A stretch of DNA of 64,000 nt, from NCBI GenBank assembly GCA_017553505.1, contig JAFZLD010000015.1, positions 1 through 64,000 of the forward strand. Reading direction: 5' to 3'. This DNA comes from Lachnospiraceae bacterium (GTDB lineage Bacteria > Bacillota > Clostridia > Lachnospirales > Lachnospiraceae). Below the pieces are notes generated by a model. The model was not told the DNA's origin, ran no database searches, and saw nothing but the letters and a program-made list of their open reading frames with translations. The position numbers and the translations under genes are program-made. Positions 25,690-34,060 of this stretch are shown piece after piece. How positions within the stretch are numbered: the stretch's first letter is position 1; the number at the start of each line of letters is the position of its first letter.

Positions 25690-26400
25690 ATGAAAGTAGG
25701 ATTGGTATCCTATAGGAGTGAAAATAAGAATATAGAGTTAAACCTAAGTCAGATAGAAAGAGCCTGTAAGGCGGCAGAAGGCAAGGCGGAGCTTATATGC
25801 TTCGGAGAGGCCTTCTTGCAGGGGTTCGACTCTCTGTGTTGGGATTATGATATCGATAAAGATATGGCGGTTTCAATCGATTCCGATGAGATAGGCATGC
25901 TTCGTAAGTGGTCGCTGCAATACGATGTGGCGATTGCCGTAGGATTTATCGAAAAAGAAGGCGACAGACTCTATTCGTCTTACGTATTCGTCGACAGAGG
26001 TGCGATAGTGCACAACTACCGTCGTATATCGAAGGGATGGAAAGAGTTCACGAAGACGAACGAGCACTACTGTGAAGGAACTTCGACCGAAGAGTTCACG
26101 CTCAGAGGTAAGGCATTCCAAGTGGCTTTATGCGGCGATATGTGGGACTTCCCCGAGAGGTTTAAAACAGATAAGCCCCTTCTTTGGCCGGTGTATTGCA
26201 ATTATGATGTAGCGGAGTGGGAAGACGGAATCCTCGGCGAGTATGCTGAGCAGGCAAGTCTGGCGGCTCGGGATACGTTGCTTATCAATCCGATTGATAA
26301 CAATCCGGTGAGCCATGGCGGTTCATTTAGATTCATTGACGGTAAGTTGGTCGAGCGGATTTCTTTTGACAGCGAAGAAATATTATATACAGAAGTTTAG
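25690..26400 (+). CDS. Carbon-nitrogen hydrolase (nitrilase superfamily)
   Basis: A 236-residue enzyme with the Glu-Lys-Cys catalytic triad of the nitrilase/amidase superfamily: Glu40 in FGEAFLQGF, Lys115 in YRRISKGWKEF and Cys148 in ALCGDMWDF. It should cleave a C-N bond of an amide or related substrate in the cytoplasm. It is about 30 residues shorter than usual omega-amidases (around 265), mostly after the Cys. I chose ATG 25690, 10 bases after AAGGAG. It sits between two small genes in a tight run. Confidence 0.87.
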   Translation: MKVGLVSYRSENKNIELNLSQIERACKAAEGKAELICFGEAFLQGFDSLCWDYDIDKDMAVSIDSDEIGMLRKWSLQYDVAIAVGFIEKEGDRLYSSYVFVDRGAIVHNYRRISKGWKEFTKTNEHYCEGTSTEEFTLRGKAFQVALCGDMWDFPERFKTDKPLLWPVYCNYDVAEWEDGILGEYAEQASLAARDTLLINPIDNNPVSHGGSFRFIDGKLVERISFDSEEILYTEV

Positions 26401-26411
26401 CGGGAGATAAC

Positions 26412-27596
26412 ATGGCAGTTTCAAAGACGAATAAAAAGAATGTGCTTACGGGCATAATAGGAATTATTATTCTGGGGATTACGATAGTTACGGTGTATCT
26501 GACTCAGAAGTGGGTACCGGTCATGATGGACGATTTATGGTATTCCACCAAATTGTCGGATGATACGCCGATTCGTAACGCAAGAGATATATTCGAGGCT
26601 CAGGTGTGGCACTATAACAATTGGGGAGGACGTTCCATGGCGCATACCCTTCTTCAATTCATTCTTTTGACAGGGGCTAAATGCGCGGATGTGCTTAATA
26701 CATGTGCGATAGTGTTAACCGGAATGATAGTTCTTAAATTCGCGGGGCTTTCGGGCAAAAAGGAAACCTGCATCGGAGAATATCTGATTAAGTTAAGCAT
26801 CATTATCGGCTGTATTCATGGGCTTAACGCCAACTGGGAGATGAGCATGTACTGGCAGTCGGGCGCTGCCAATTATCTCTATATCACCATGTTTATCATG
26901 GCATTTATATATGTTTACGTGCGTGAGATTATGGCTTCTTTTAACGGGGATGCTTCTTTGTCAAAGAAAATACCCGGAATAGATATATGGATTGTTCCGC
27001 TGGCGATTATTGTGGGCTGGAGCAATGAGAATATGGGCCCGACATCTTTCCTTATTGCAGTGTTTGCGATAGCTGTGAATATCTATAAACATCAAAAGGT
27101 TAAGATTTGGATGATTCTCGGAGCGGTTTTATGTGCGGCAGGTTGCGCGGTGTGCATCCTTGCGCCGGGCAATTTCGTGCGTTCCGGTCAGGTTGTAAGT
27201 AACAATTACGGTATTGTATGGCAGATTTATTTAAGATTCTACGGTATGTTCAAGGGATATCTGGAATATCTTTTCCCTGTGATTATGCTGACGGTGGCGG
27301 TTGCGGTATTTGTGATATTTGTGTTAAAGCAGTCGCTTAAGATTCAGGAAATTGTATTGCTTGCGGCAGGTATAGTTTCTTGCGGCGCAATGCTTTTGTC
27401 ACCGCATTTCCCGGACAGAGCATCGTATGGTTCCATGATGTGCTTTATACTTGCCGATGCATTGATGTTAAGAAGGGCGGCCAAGGCTGATTCCAAATGT
27501 ATGATAGGAGTGTACATTGTGGGTGGCGTAATCTGGCTGCGTGCTATGTATATACTGTCTGAATTCCTCGGTATTTCGTGGGGATGGATATTGTAA
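26412..27596 (+). CDS. Multi-pass membrane protein, DUF6056-like
   Basis: A 394-residue membrane protein with about ten helices. After the first helix the segment MMDDLWYST carries two acidic residues in the position where GT-C fold glycosyltransferases bind metal and polyprenyl sugar. I associate the sequence with the DUF6056 family, which resembles such transferases. A role in glycosylation of a surface polymer is possible but unproven. GGGAG lies shortly before the ATG. It is 11 bases after the amidase gene. Confidence 0.82.
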   Translation: MAVSKTNKKNVLTGIIGIIILGITIVTVYLTQKWVPVMMDDLWYSTKLSDDTPIRNARDIFEAQVWHYNNWGGRSMAHTLLQFILLTGAKCADVLNTCAIVLTGMIVLKFAGLSGKKETCIGEYLIKLSIIIGCIHGLNANWEMSMYWQSGAANYLYITMFIMAFIYVYVREIMASFNGDASLSKKIPGIDIWIVPLAIIVGWSNENMGPTSFLIAVFAIAVNIYKHQKVKIWMILGAVLCAAGCAVCILAPGNFVRSGQVVSNNYGIVWQIYLRFYGMFKGYLEYLFPVIMLTVAVAVFVIFVLKQSLKIQEIVLLAAGIVSCGAMLLSPHFPDRASYGSMMCFILADALMLRRAAKADSKCMIGVYIVGGVIWLRAMYILSEFLGISWGWIL

Positions 27597-27606
27597 CGGA
27601 GATTGA

Positions 27607-28350
27607 ATGATTAGATACAAGGTTTCTGATTCGCATCTTAATATGTCGCGAAAGTCGCGGGAGGCGCTTGTAGAGTTCTTTGAAGCCGTAAAAGGCTGCG
27701 GAAGAGAAGGCGCTGAACTCACGGCGGATTTCTGCGCGCTTCACTTTGAGAAGGTTTTCGCGGTGAAGTGGTATGAAGTTATGGCTTGGGAAGCAGGCAG
27801 GATTGTAGGCTATATCAGGTGCCTGCGAAACCCGGAAGATGCTACGAACTGGTATATATGCGAAGTTCATGTAAGACCCGAATACAGGCGCCGCGGAATT
27901 GCGGGACGGATGTATCGTAAGGTTATAGATGTGCTCGGCGAGTATGAAGACGCAAGAATTGTGTCGGCGTCGGTTCATGCTGAAAATGGCGGCTCCATAA
28001 AGCTCCATGAGAGCCTTGGATTCACTGACTCGGGGGTTCCCTGCAAGTTCCCGGGATTAAGCTTTGAGGACAGAGAAACCGAGTATACGAGAAAGATATA
28101 TAAAAGGCTTTTCCTGCCCGACAATCTTGACTTTGCAGTGCCTAAAGTTATGCCGCTTTGGAAGGCATACTTGCGCAACCATGGAAGTAATATGTCGGAC
28201 GATGAGGCAAGAGAGAAACTGGTTAAGCTTATGAGGAAAGCGCTTGTCGGTAAGTGTTCTTTTGACACTATATGGTGCGGACTTGAAATTGTGGGATTTG
28301 AAGCGGTTGACGGCGATACAGAATACTTTTATTTAAAGGATGAGGACTGA
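27607..28350 (+). CDS. GNAT N-acetyltransferase with C-terminal extension
   Basis: A 247-residue protein. Residues about 1-165 form a GNAT domain with acetyl-CoA loop VHVRPEYRRRGIAGRMYRKV and ENGGSIKLHESLGF. The last 80 residues (from about LFLPDNLDF) are an added helical part I cannot assign. ACGGAG precedes the ATG. The final codons may overlap the next gene if its first ATG is used. The substrate is unknown. Confidence 0.87.
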   Translation: MIRYKVSDSHLNMSRKSREALVEFFEAVKGCGREGAELTADFCALHFEKVFAVKWYEVMAWEAGRIVGYIRCLRNPEDATNWYICEVHVRPEYRRRGIAGRMYRKVIDVLGEYEDARIVSASVHAENGGSIKLHESLGFTDSGVPCKFPGLSFEDRETEYTRKIYKRLFLPDNLDFAVPKVMPLWKAYLRNHGSNMSDDEAREKLVKLMRKALVGKCSFDTIWCGLEIVGFEAVDGDTEYFYLKDED

Positions 28351-28357
28351 GAATCTG

Positions 28358-29299
28358 ATGGAGAGAAGTGAAGTCATAGAGAGATCTCATGGATTTTATG
28401 TAAACCAAGTTGCACCCATGATTCGTGAGAAGTTCCCCGAATACGAGGAGCGGATTGCCGTGGGAATTGCGGGCGAGGGCTCGGATTGCTTCGGGTTTGA
28501 TGACTTTATTTCCAGAGACCATGACTATGGTACGGGAGTGTGCCTGTGGGTTACGGATGAGGATTTTAAGGCGATTGGGTATCATCTGTCGATAGCTTAC
28601 AATGAGCTCTTCTCGCGTCAGAAGGGTATGGCTCTTTCACAGAGGCTCACTGACAGGCGCGGAGTCATGACGATACATGATTTTTATTCGAATATCCTGC
28701 TTATAGACTGTGATACTAAGCACGCGACCATGAGTGAGGAGCAGTGGCTGTCGCTCGATCATTCCTGCCTTGCAACCGCCACCAACGGCGAGGTGTTCAG
28801 GGATGACCTCGGCAAGTTTAAAGCTTTCAGAAAGCTTCTTACAGACTATTATCCTGACAGGATATGGCGTATTCGCATAGCCGATGAACTTCATAATTTC
28901 TCCGCATCCCTTCAGACCAATTACATGAGATGCATGTTGAGAAACGACCTCGTGGCAGCAGAAATGTGCAGGGCTACGGGACTTAAGGCGGCTATGGAGT
29001 TGTTCTTTTTACTGAAGAGGGCTTATCCGCCGTATTATAAGTGGACATTCAAGGCGCTTGAGGCATACGGCGACACTGAGTACACAGAGCTTATCAAGGG
29101 TCTGGCAACGACTCCGCTTGACTATTCTAAGTGGGAGTCTAAGTCTTACCTTCCCGGGCATTTAAACTATGATGACGATATAGTGAATATCGCCGAGAGC
29201 CTGGCTATAGACATTTCTAAGGCGTTAAAAGAAAAAGGCCTCATCCGTGAACGAGACCTTTACCTGGAACGATTTGTTGATGAAATTTTACAGGTTTAA
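28358..29299 (+). CDS. DUF4037-type nucleotidyltransferase-like protein
   Basis: A 313-residue protein. Residues about 35-65 read GEGSDCFGFDDFISRDHDYG, the acidic motif of a nucleotidyltransferase-fold N-terminal domain as seen in DUF4037 proteins, followed by a long helical domain. These may transfer nucleotides to small molecules or proteins; target unknown. I prefer ATG 28358; an in-frame ATG at 28340 overlaps the preceding gene and leaves no space for a ribosome site. The 3' end overlaps the convergent transporter gene by 12 bases. Confidence 0.82.
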   Translation: MERSEVIERSHGFYVNQVAPMIREKFPEYEERIAVGIAGEGSDCFGFDDFISRDHDYGTGVCLWVTDEDFKAIGYHLSIAYNELFSRQKGMALSQRLTDRRGVMTIHDFYSNILLIDCDTKHATMSEEQWLSLDHSCLATATNGEVFRDDLGKFKAFRKLLTDYYPDRIWRIRIADELHNFSASLQTNYMRCMLRNDLVAAEMCRATGLKAAMELFFLLKRAYPPYYKWTFKALEAYGDTEYTELIKGLATTPLDYSKWESKSYLPGHLNYDDDIVNIAESLAIDISKALKEKGLIRERDLYLERFVDEILQV

Positions 29300-30145
29300 T
29301 ATCACGAGTGCCGCAAGCACCATTATTAAACCGATTATCTGCCTTACGGTAGGACGTTCCTTAAAGAACGTAAGGCTTACTATACTTACAAGTATCAGCG
29401 CACCTGTCGAGAAACACGTGTATACGATGAATGAAGGAAGCGCCGACAATGATTTAAGAAGCAAGAGAGACGAGAAGTAATTGGGTATTCCCACGGCGAT
29501 GCCGGCGAGGAAATCCTTTAGGGTCGATTTCTTTTGCTTTTTTATTTTCTCATTAAAGAAAAGCGCGGTTGTAAGCACCAGCGCTGTGGTAAACACGAAT
29601 AATATGTACAAAGAATCCTGATCGCGTGAACCCACGTGGTCGAAAATCTTTGCCATACTGTCGGTGATACCGGTAGACAAGAGTGTAAGAATAAGTATCA
29701 AGGGAGCGGATACATTAGCCTCACCCTTCTTACCGTTAATCACCAATATGGCCGAAAGAACGATTGCGACTCCGACAATCTGCAGTACGCCCGGCTTTTC
29801 GCCAAAAAACGCAACACTTAAAACAAGAGGAACTATCAACCCAAGCTTTGAAAACGCAGCGGTGAGTATTGCTCCGTTACTTTCAATACTCTTTTGCATA
29901 AGAACAAGGGTCAAAACAAAAAGTATACCGCAGATGCCGCCACATATATATGTGGTGGGGGTGCCGGTGAAAATCACCGACTTATCTTTAAGCATAAGGA
30001 GACCGGTCACGATACAGGTGATGTAATTACCGAGTATTATGGCATATCGGTTGTGGCCGTTCGTTTTAAATATCTTTAAAACGATAGTCATTGAGGCACT
30101 TGCAATTATAGCAAGCACAAGATACGAACTTCCGCCAAGTTGCAT
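29288..30145 (-). CDS. EamA/DMT family transporter
   Basis: A 285-residue protein with about ten helices in two EamA repeats, the drug/metabolite transporter layout. I place the start at 30145 (MQLGGSSYLVLAIIASAS), because GGAGA lies upstream of it and the upstream 43 codons are not membrane-like. Its coding sequence overlaps the end of the DUF4037 gene tail to tail. Substrate unknown. Another DMT gene with different sequence occurs at 45578. Confidence 0.87.
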   Translation of the reverse strand: MQLGGSSYLVLAIIASASMTIVLKIFKTNGHNRYAIILGNYITCIVTGLLMLKDKSVIFTGTPTTYICGGICGILFVLTLVLMQKSIESNGAILTAAFSKLGLIVPLVLSVAFFGEKPGVLQIVGVAIVLSAILVINGKKGEANVSAPLILILTLLSTGITDSMAKIFDHVGSRDQDSLYILFVFTTALVLTTALFFNEKIKKQKKSTLKDFLAGIAVGIPNYFSSLLLLKSLSALPSFIVYTCFSTGALILVSIVSLTFFKERPTVRQIIGLIMVLAALVILNL

Positions 30146-30376
30146 AATCGCTTCTTTCTCCAGCCTCCGCAAGGCTGAATCTGTATAGTAGCACCCAATT
30201 TCAAATATAACAAGTGAAATTTTAAATTGTACGCAAAAAAAAACAATAAGGGCATTGGGGGGATGTTCGGTCACAGTTACGATAAATATGATAGTAAAAA
30301 AATAACACCAATGTAAAAGTTAACTACTTAAAATATACCTCTGTACTTCTTATTATCCATATAAGAGGTTATTGAT

Positions 30377-31288
30377 ATGAAAAGAAAACTGCTTTTTGCA
30401 ATGGTGCTTTTAGGCAGTCTTACACTTGCCGCATGCGCCGATAAAAATACTGATGGAGAGAGTACTATGATAGAAGATGTTAAGGATACGGTTACGGAAA
30501 CAGCGCTTGCAGTTACGGAAGTGCCTGAGATAGAAGGGTATGAACTGTTCTGGCACGATGAGTTTGACGGTGACAAGCTTGATACCAAGACCTGGACGGT
30601 TGAAGCGCACAAGCCCGGGTGGGTTAATCATGAGCTTCAGGAGTATGTCATAAAGCGTGATAACATTTTTTTGCGTGACGGGAAGCTTGTTATTAAGGCG
30701 ATTAAGACGGTTGACGACAACGGAAACGTACATTACACTTCGGGGCGCATGAATACCAACTACGCCATGTCGTTTACCTACGGCAAGGTAGTGGTAGGCG
30801 CCAAGGTTCCCAAGGGCAGAGGCTTATGGCCCGCGGCATGGATGATGCCTTCATCCAACGAGGTATACGGACAGTGGCCCTTGGGCGGCGAGATAGATAT
30901 TATGGAGATTCTCGGCCACGATACCAAGACTACTTACTCCACCATACACTACGGTCTTCCTCACGAGGAGCAGCAGGGACGCCTTACGGTGACGGGCGAT
31001 GAGCCTGATTTTGCCGAGGCTTTCCATGAGTTCAGCGTTGAATGGGAACCGGGTGAGATAAGATTCTATGTTGATAATCGTCAGATTGCCACCATAAATA
31101 AATGGTTTACGAAGAATCACGGGCAGGTGCCTGCAGAGTTTCCGGCACCCTTTGACAAGCCTTTCCACGTGATACTTAATCTTGCGGTGGGCGGCGACTG
31201 GCCGGGAAGCCCGGATGATTCCACAGATTTTGACAATGCGGAATATCTTGTGGATTATGTGAGAGTCTACACGAAGACCGAACAATAA
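30377..31288 (+). CDS. GH16 endo-beta-glucanase lipoprotein
   Basis: A 303-residue secreted hydrolase. The lipobox LTLAAC (Cys20) is followed by a 30-residue linker and one GH16 domain (about 52-300). The signature GGEIDIMEILGH gives Glu172 as nucleophile, Asp174 and Glu177 as general acid; the extra Met residue in the motif marks the beta-bulge type of laminarinases and relatives. The start of the domain, FWHDEFDGDKLDTKTW, and the end NLAVGGDWPG also fit beta-1,3-glucanases. It should cut beta-1,3- or mixed beta-glucan at the cell surface, supplying oligosaccharides to the transporter and phosphorylases downstream. Confidence 0.92.
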   Translation: MKRKLLFAMVLLGSLTLAACADKNTDGESTMIEDVKDTVTETALAVTEVPEIEGYELFWHDEFDGDKLDTKTWTVEAHKPGWVNHELQEYVIKRDNIFLRDGKLVIKAIKTVDDNGNVHYTSGRMNTNYAMSFTYGKVVVGAKVPKGRGLWPAAWMMPSSNEVYGQWPLGGEIDIMEILGHDTKTTYSTIHYGLPHEEQQGRLTVTGDEPDFAEAFHEFSVEWEPGEIRFYVDNRQIATINKWFTKNHGQVPAEFPAPFDKPFHVILNLAVGGDWPGSPDDSTDFDNAEYLVDYVRVYTKTEQ

Positions 31289-31308
31289 AAAATCGACACC
31301 CTTTTGAT

Positions 31309-31343
31309 AAAAAGAACCTTTTTCGCAAGGTTCTTTTTTTTTA
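31309..31343 (+). terminator. Terminator after the GH16 gene
   Basis: AAAAGAACCTT pairs with AAGGTTCTTTT, followed by more T residues. It separates the extracellular enzyme gene from the cytoplasmic phosphorylases. Confidence 0.92.
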
Positions 31344-31388
31344 CCTTTAGTGTAAGAAAGTCAAATCTGACATGAGAGGATTGTTGAG

Positions 31389-34058
31389 ATGATTAGATTT
31401 AATGAAGACAACAGCGCTTTTACATTTGAAGGCGCGGATAAGGTAACGGGACTTTACTATCCCTTGGCAAGCGAAGCGGGACTTAAGTCCTGCGTAACAC
31501 CTACGCTGGCAGGCGACAGTAAGCTTAATCAGAATACGTTTCTTTATGAACCCGCAAGTATAGAGGACTTAACAGAGAAACGCTACTCCAGAAATTTCTG
31601 GGTGCTACGCGAGGGCAAGACCCCCTGGTCGGCTACAGGGGCTTCCGTATGGCAGATGGCCTCGGACAAAGAAAGCACCACGGTCACGGCGGGTCTTATG
31701 TGGCACAAGACCGAGCGCACTTCCGAGGACGACGAATTAAGCGCGTCCGTTCTTTCGTTCATACCCGTTGACAAGCTTCATGAAATTCATGTGGTAACGG
31801 TTAAGAATATTTCAAAGGACCCGGTGAAAATTCGTTTTTGTGCGGCACTTCCCATCTACGGAAGAAGTGCTGATAACTTAAGAGACCACAGACATGTTAC
31901 GAGTCTTCTTAACAGAATATATGTGACCAAGAGAGGCGTGAGTGTTGCGCCTACACTTTCTTTTGACGAAAGAGGGCATAAGGTCAACCATATGTTGTAC
32001 TTCGCGGAAGCTATAACTTGTGCGGGTGAGGCTCCGGAAGAGTTCTTTGCAGAGGTTAAGGACTTCGCGGGCGAGGGAGGCAATCTTGAAAGACCAATGG
32101 CGCTCGCAAATAGATTAAAAGGCGTGAAGCCCGGCTACAAGACTGCAGGCGGGGAGACTATGAGTGCATCACTCTTTGCGGAAAAAGAACTTGCACCGGA
32201 AGAAGAGACGGTTTACATAACTATAGCAGGCATAACGTCGGATGTAACTCCCGAGGAGCCTCAATCTCTTGAATACAAAGACCTTTACGATATTTTGAAG
32301 ACCTTCGAAAACACTCGTGACTACTGGGATAAGAAATCGGTTCTCAAGGTTGAAACAGGCGACAAAACCTTCGACGGCTTCATGCGTTTTGTAAGCTTTC
32401 AGCCGGAGCTTCGGCGAATATTCGGCTGTTCATTTTTACCTCATCACGACTACGGTCGCGGCGGCAAGGGCTTCAGAGATTTGTGGCAGGACTGCCTGGC
32501 GTTAGTACTTTTTAATCCGAAGCTTACATCGGATCTTTTGTACAACAACTTCAAAGGCTTGAGGGTGGATGGTACCAACGCCACAATCATCGGCGACAAG
32601 CCCGGTGAATTCAAGGCTGACAGAAACGGCATCCCGCGCGTGTGGATGGATCACGGATTCTGGCCGCTTCTTACCACCAAGCTTTATATAGATGAGACAG
32701 GTGATCTTGATTTCCTTCTTAAGAAAACAGGATACTACAAGGATTCCCTCGTAAAGCGCGGAACCGACAGAGACGATAAGTGGGATGGCGAGAATCTTCA
32801 TCAGCAGACCGAAGAGCATAAGACATACGAAGGAAGCATCATCGAACATCTTCTACTTGAGACCCTTACAGAGTTCTGGGAAGTGGGCGCCCACAACATG
32901 ATTAAGCTTCGCGGCGCTGACTGGAACGACGCTCTCGATATGGCGCCGGACAAAGGCGAAAGTGTTGCGTTTACTCACGCCTACGCAGGTAATCTTGTGA
33001 CACTTTCAAATCTCTTGATGAAGCTTCACGAAACCGGCGTTACAAGCATTAAGCTGCTTAAAGAAATCGAGCCGCTCCTTTCAGACAACGATGATGTGTA
33101 CGCATCACTCAATCACAAGAAATGTATCTTAAACGGGTATCTTGACAGCGTCGTCCACAGCGTAAGCGGCAAGCGGAAGACATACAAGACCAAGTATCTT
33201 GCGGAGAATATGAAGAGTAAGGCGGAGTTTCTTTTTGCGCTTCTTAGAAATCAGGAGTGGATAGGAGACGACGGTTACGGACGTTACAACGGATATTACG
33301 ACAATCAGGGACAGGCTCTCGAGCGCGGTAACGGTACGCAGATGACCCTCACAGGTCAGGTATTCGCCATCATGTCGGGCGTTGCGACCGATGAGCAGAT
33401 TAAGGAGATTACGGGCAGCGCCGACAAGCTTCTCTACGACGAGTATTGCGGAGGCTACAGGCTCAACACCGATTTCGGTAAGGGCTTAAGCGATATGGGA
33501 CGCGCGTTTTTCTTTGCCTACGGGGAAAAAGAAAACGGTGCGGTGTTCTCCCACATGGCGGTAATGTACGCAAATGCCCTCTATTCAAGGGGCTACGCCC
33601 GCGAAGGCTATAAGGCGCTGAAGGCACTTTACAAGCAGTCCATGGACTTTGAGACGAGTCGAATCTACCCCGGAATTCCCGAGTACTTCGGCAAGGGCGG
33701 AAGAGGACTGTATCAGTTCTTAACCGGTGCCGCCAGCTGGTACGTGCTTACCGCGGTAACGCAGATGTACGGAATCTGCGGCGAATACGGCGCTCTCACG
33801 GCAGAGCCCAAGCTCATGGCGGAGCAGTTTAACGAAAAGGGCAAGGCGCTGATAACGCTTCCTTTTGACGGTAAGACCCTTCACGTCGAATACGTGAACG
33901 AAAAGCACCTTGAGTACGGCAGCTACCGCATCGCAAGCGCCGTCCTTAACGGTAAGACCGAACTTGAAATTGAAAACGGCAAGAAAGCGGTTCTTAAAGA
34001 CACATCGCTTTTAACCGCCGACAATCACTTAAAAATCGTATTAGAGCAGGGAGAGTAA
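31389..34058 (+). CDS. GH94-family glycoside phosphorylase, probably laminaribiose type
   Basis: An 889-residue cytoplasmic enzyme. An N-terminal beta-sandwich (to about 270) is followed by an (alpha/alpha)6 barrel with PHHDYGRGGKGFRDLWQD and GADWNDALD (509-517), the Asp-rich segment that holds the catalytic acid in GH94, and HAYAGNL after it. These enzymes split a beta-glucoside with phosphate to give alpha-glucose 1-phosphate. Length about 890-910 and the HDYGxGGxGxRDLWQD form recall laminaribiose phosphorylases rather than cellobiose phosphorylase (about 810), but this is from memory. No signal peptide. It is 3 bases from the next phosphorylase gene. Confidence 0.82.
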   Translation: MIRFNEDNSAFTFEGADKVTGLYYPLASEAGLKSCVTPTLAGDSKLNQNTFLYEPASIEDLTEKRYSRNFWVLREGKTPWSATGASVWQMASDKESTTVTAGLMWHKTERTSEDDELSASVLSFIPVDKLHEIHVVTVKNISKDPVKIRFCAALPIYGRSADNLRDHRHVTSLLNRIYVTKRGVSVAPTLSFDERGHKVNHMLYFAEAITCAGEAPEEFFAEVKDFAGEGGNLERPMALANRLKGVKPGYKTAGGETMSASLFAEKELAPEEETVYITIAGITSDVTPEEPQSLEYKDLYDILKTFENTRDYWDKKSVLKVETGDKTFDGFMRFVSFQPELRRIFGCSFLPHHDYGRGGKGFRDLWQDCLALVLFNPKLTSDLLYNNFKGLRVDGTNATIIGDKPGEFKADRNGIPRVWMDHGFWPLLTTKLYIDETGDLDFLLKKTGYYKDSLVKRGTDRDDKWDGENLHQQTEEHKTYEGSIIEHLLLETLTEFWEVGAHNMIKLRGADWNDALDMAPDKGESVAFTHAYAGNLVTLSNLLMKLHETGVTSIKLLKEIEPLLSDNDDVYASLNHKKCILNGYLDSVVHSVSGKRKTYKTKYLAENMKSKAEFLFALLRNQEWIGDDGYGRYNGYYDNQGQALERGNGTQMTLTGQVFAIMSGVATDEQIKEITGSADKLLYDEYCGGYRLNTDFGKGLSDMGRAFFFAYGEKENGAVFSHMAVMYANALYSRGYAREGYKALKALYKQSMDFETSRIYPGIPEYFGKGGRGLYQFLTGAASWYVLTAVTQMYGICGEYGALTAEPKLMAEQFNEKGKALITLPFDGKTLHVEYVNEKHLEYGSYRIASAVLNGKTELEIENGKKAVLKDTSLLTADNHLKIVLEQGE

Positions 34059-34060
34059 AA

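Noticed and set aside
21128-29299. Anti-phage defence island
   Set aside because: Methyltransferase, P-loop and nucleotidyltransferase-like proteins are present, but no restriction, abortive-infection or toxin-antitoxin signature supports this.
30102-30274. Longer N terminus of the DMT transporter starting at 30274
   Set aside because: The extra 43 residues are not membrane-like for the family, and a ribosome site lies before the later ATG at 30145.
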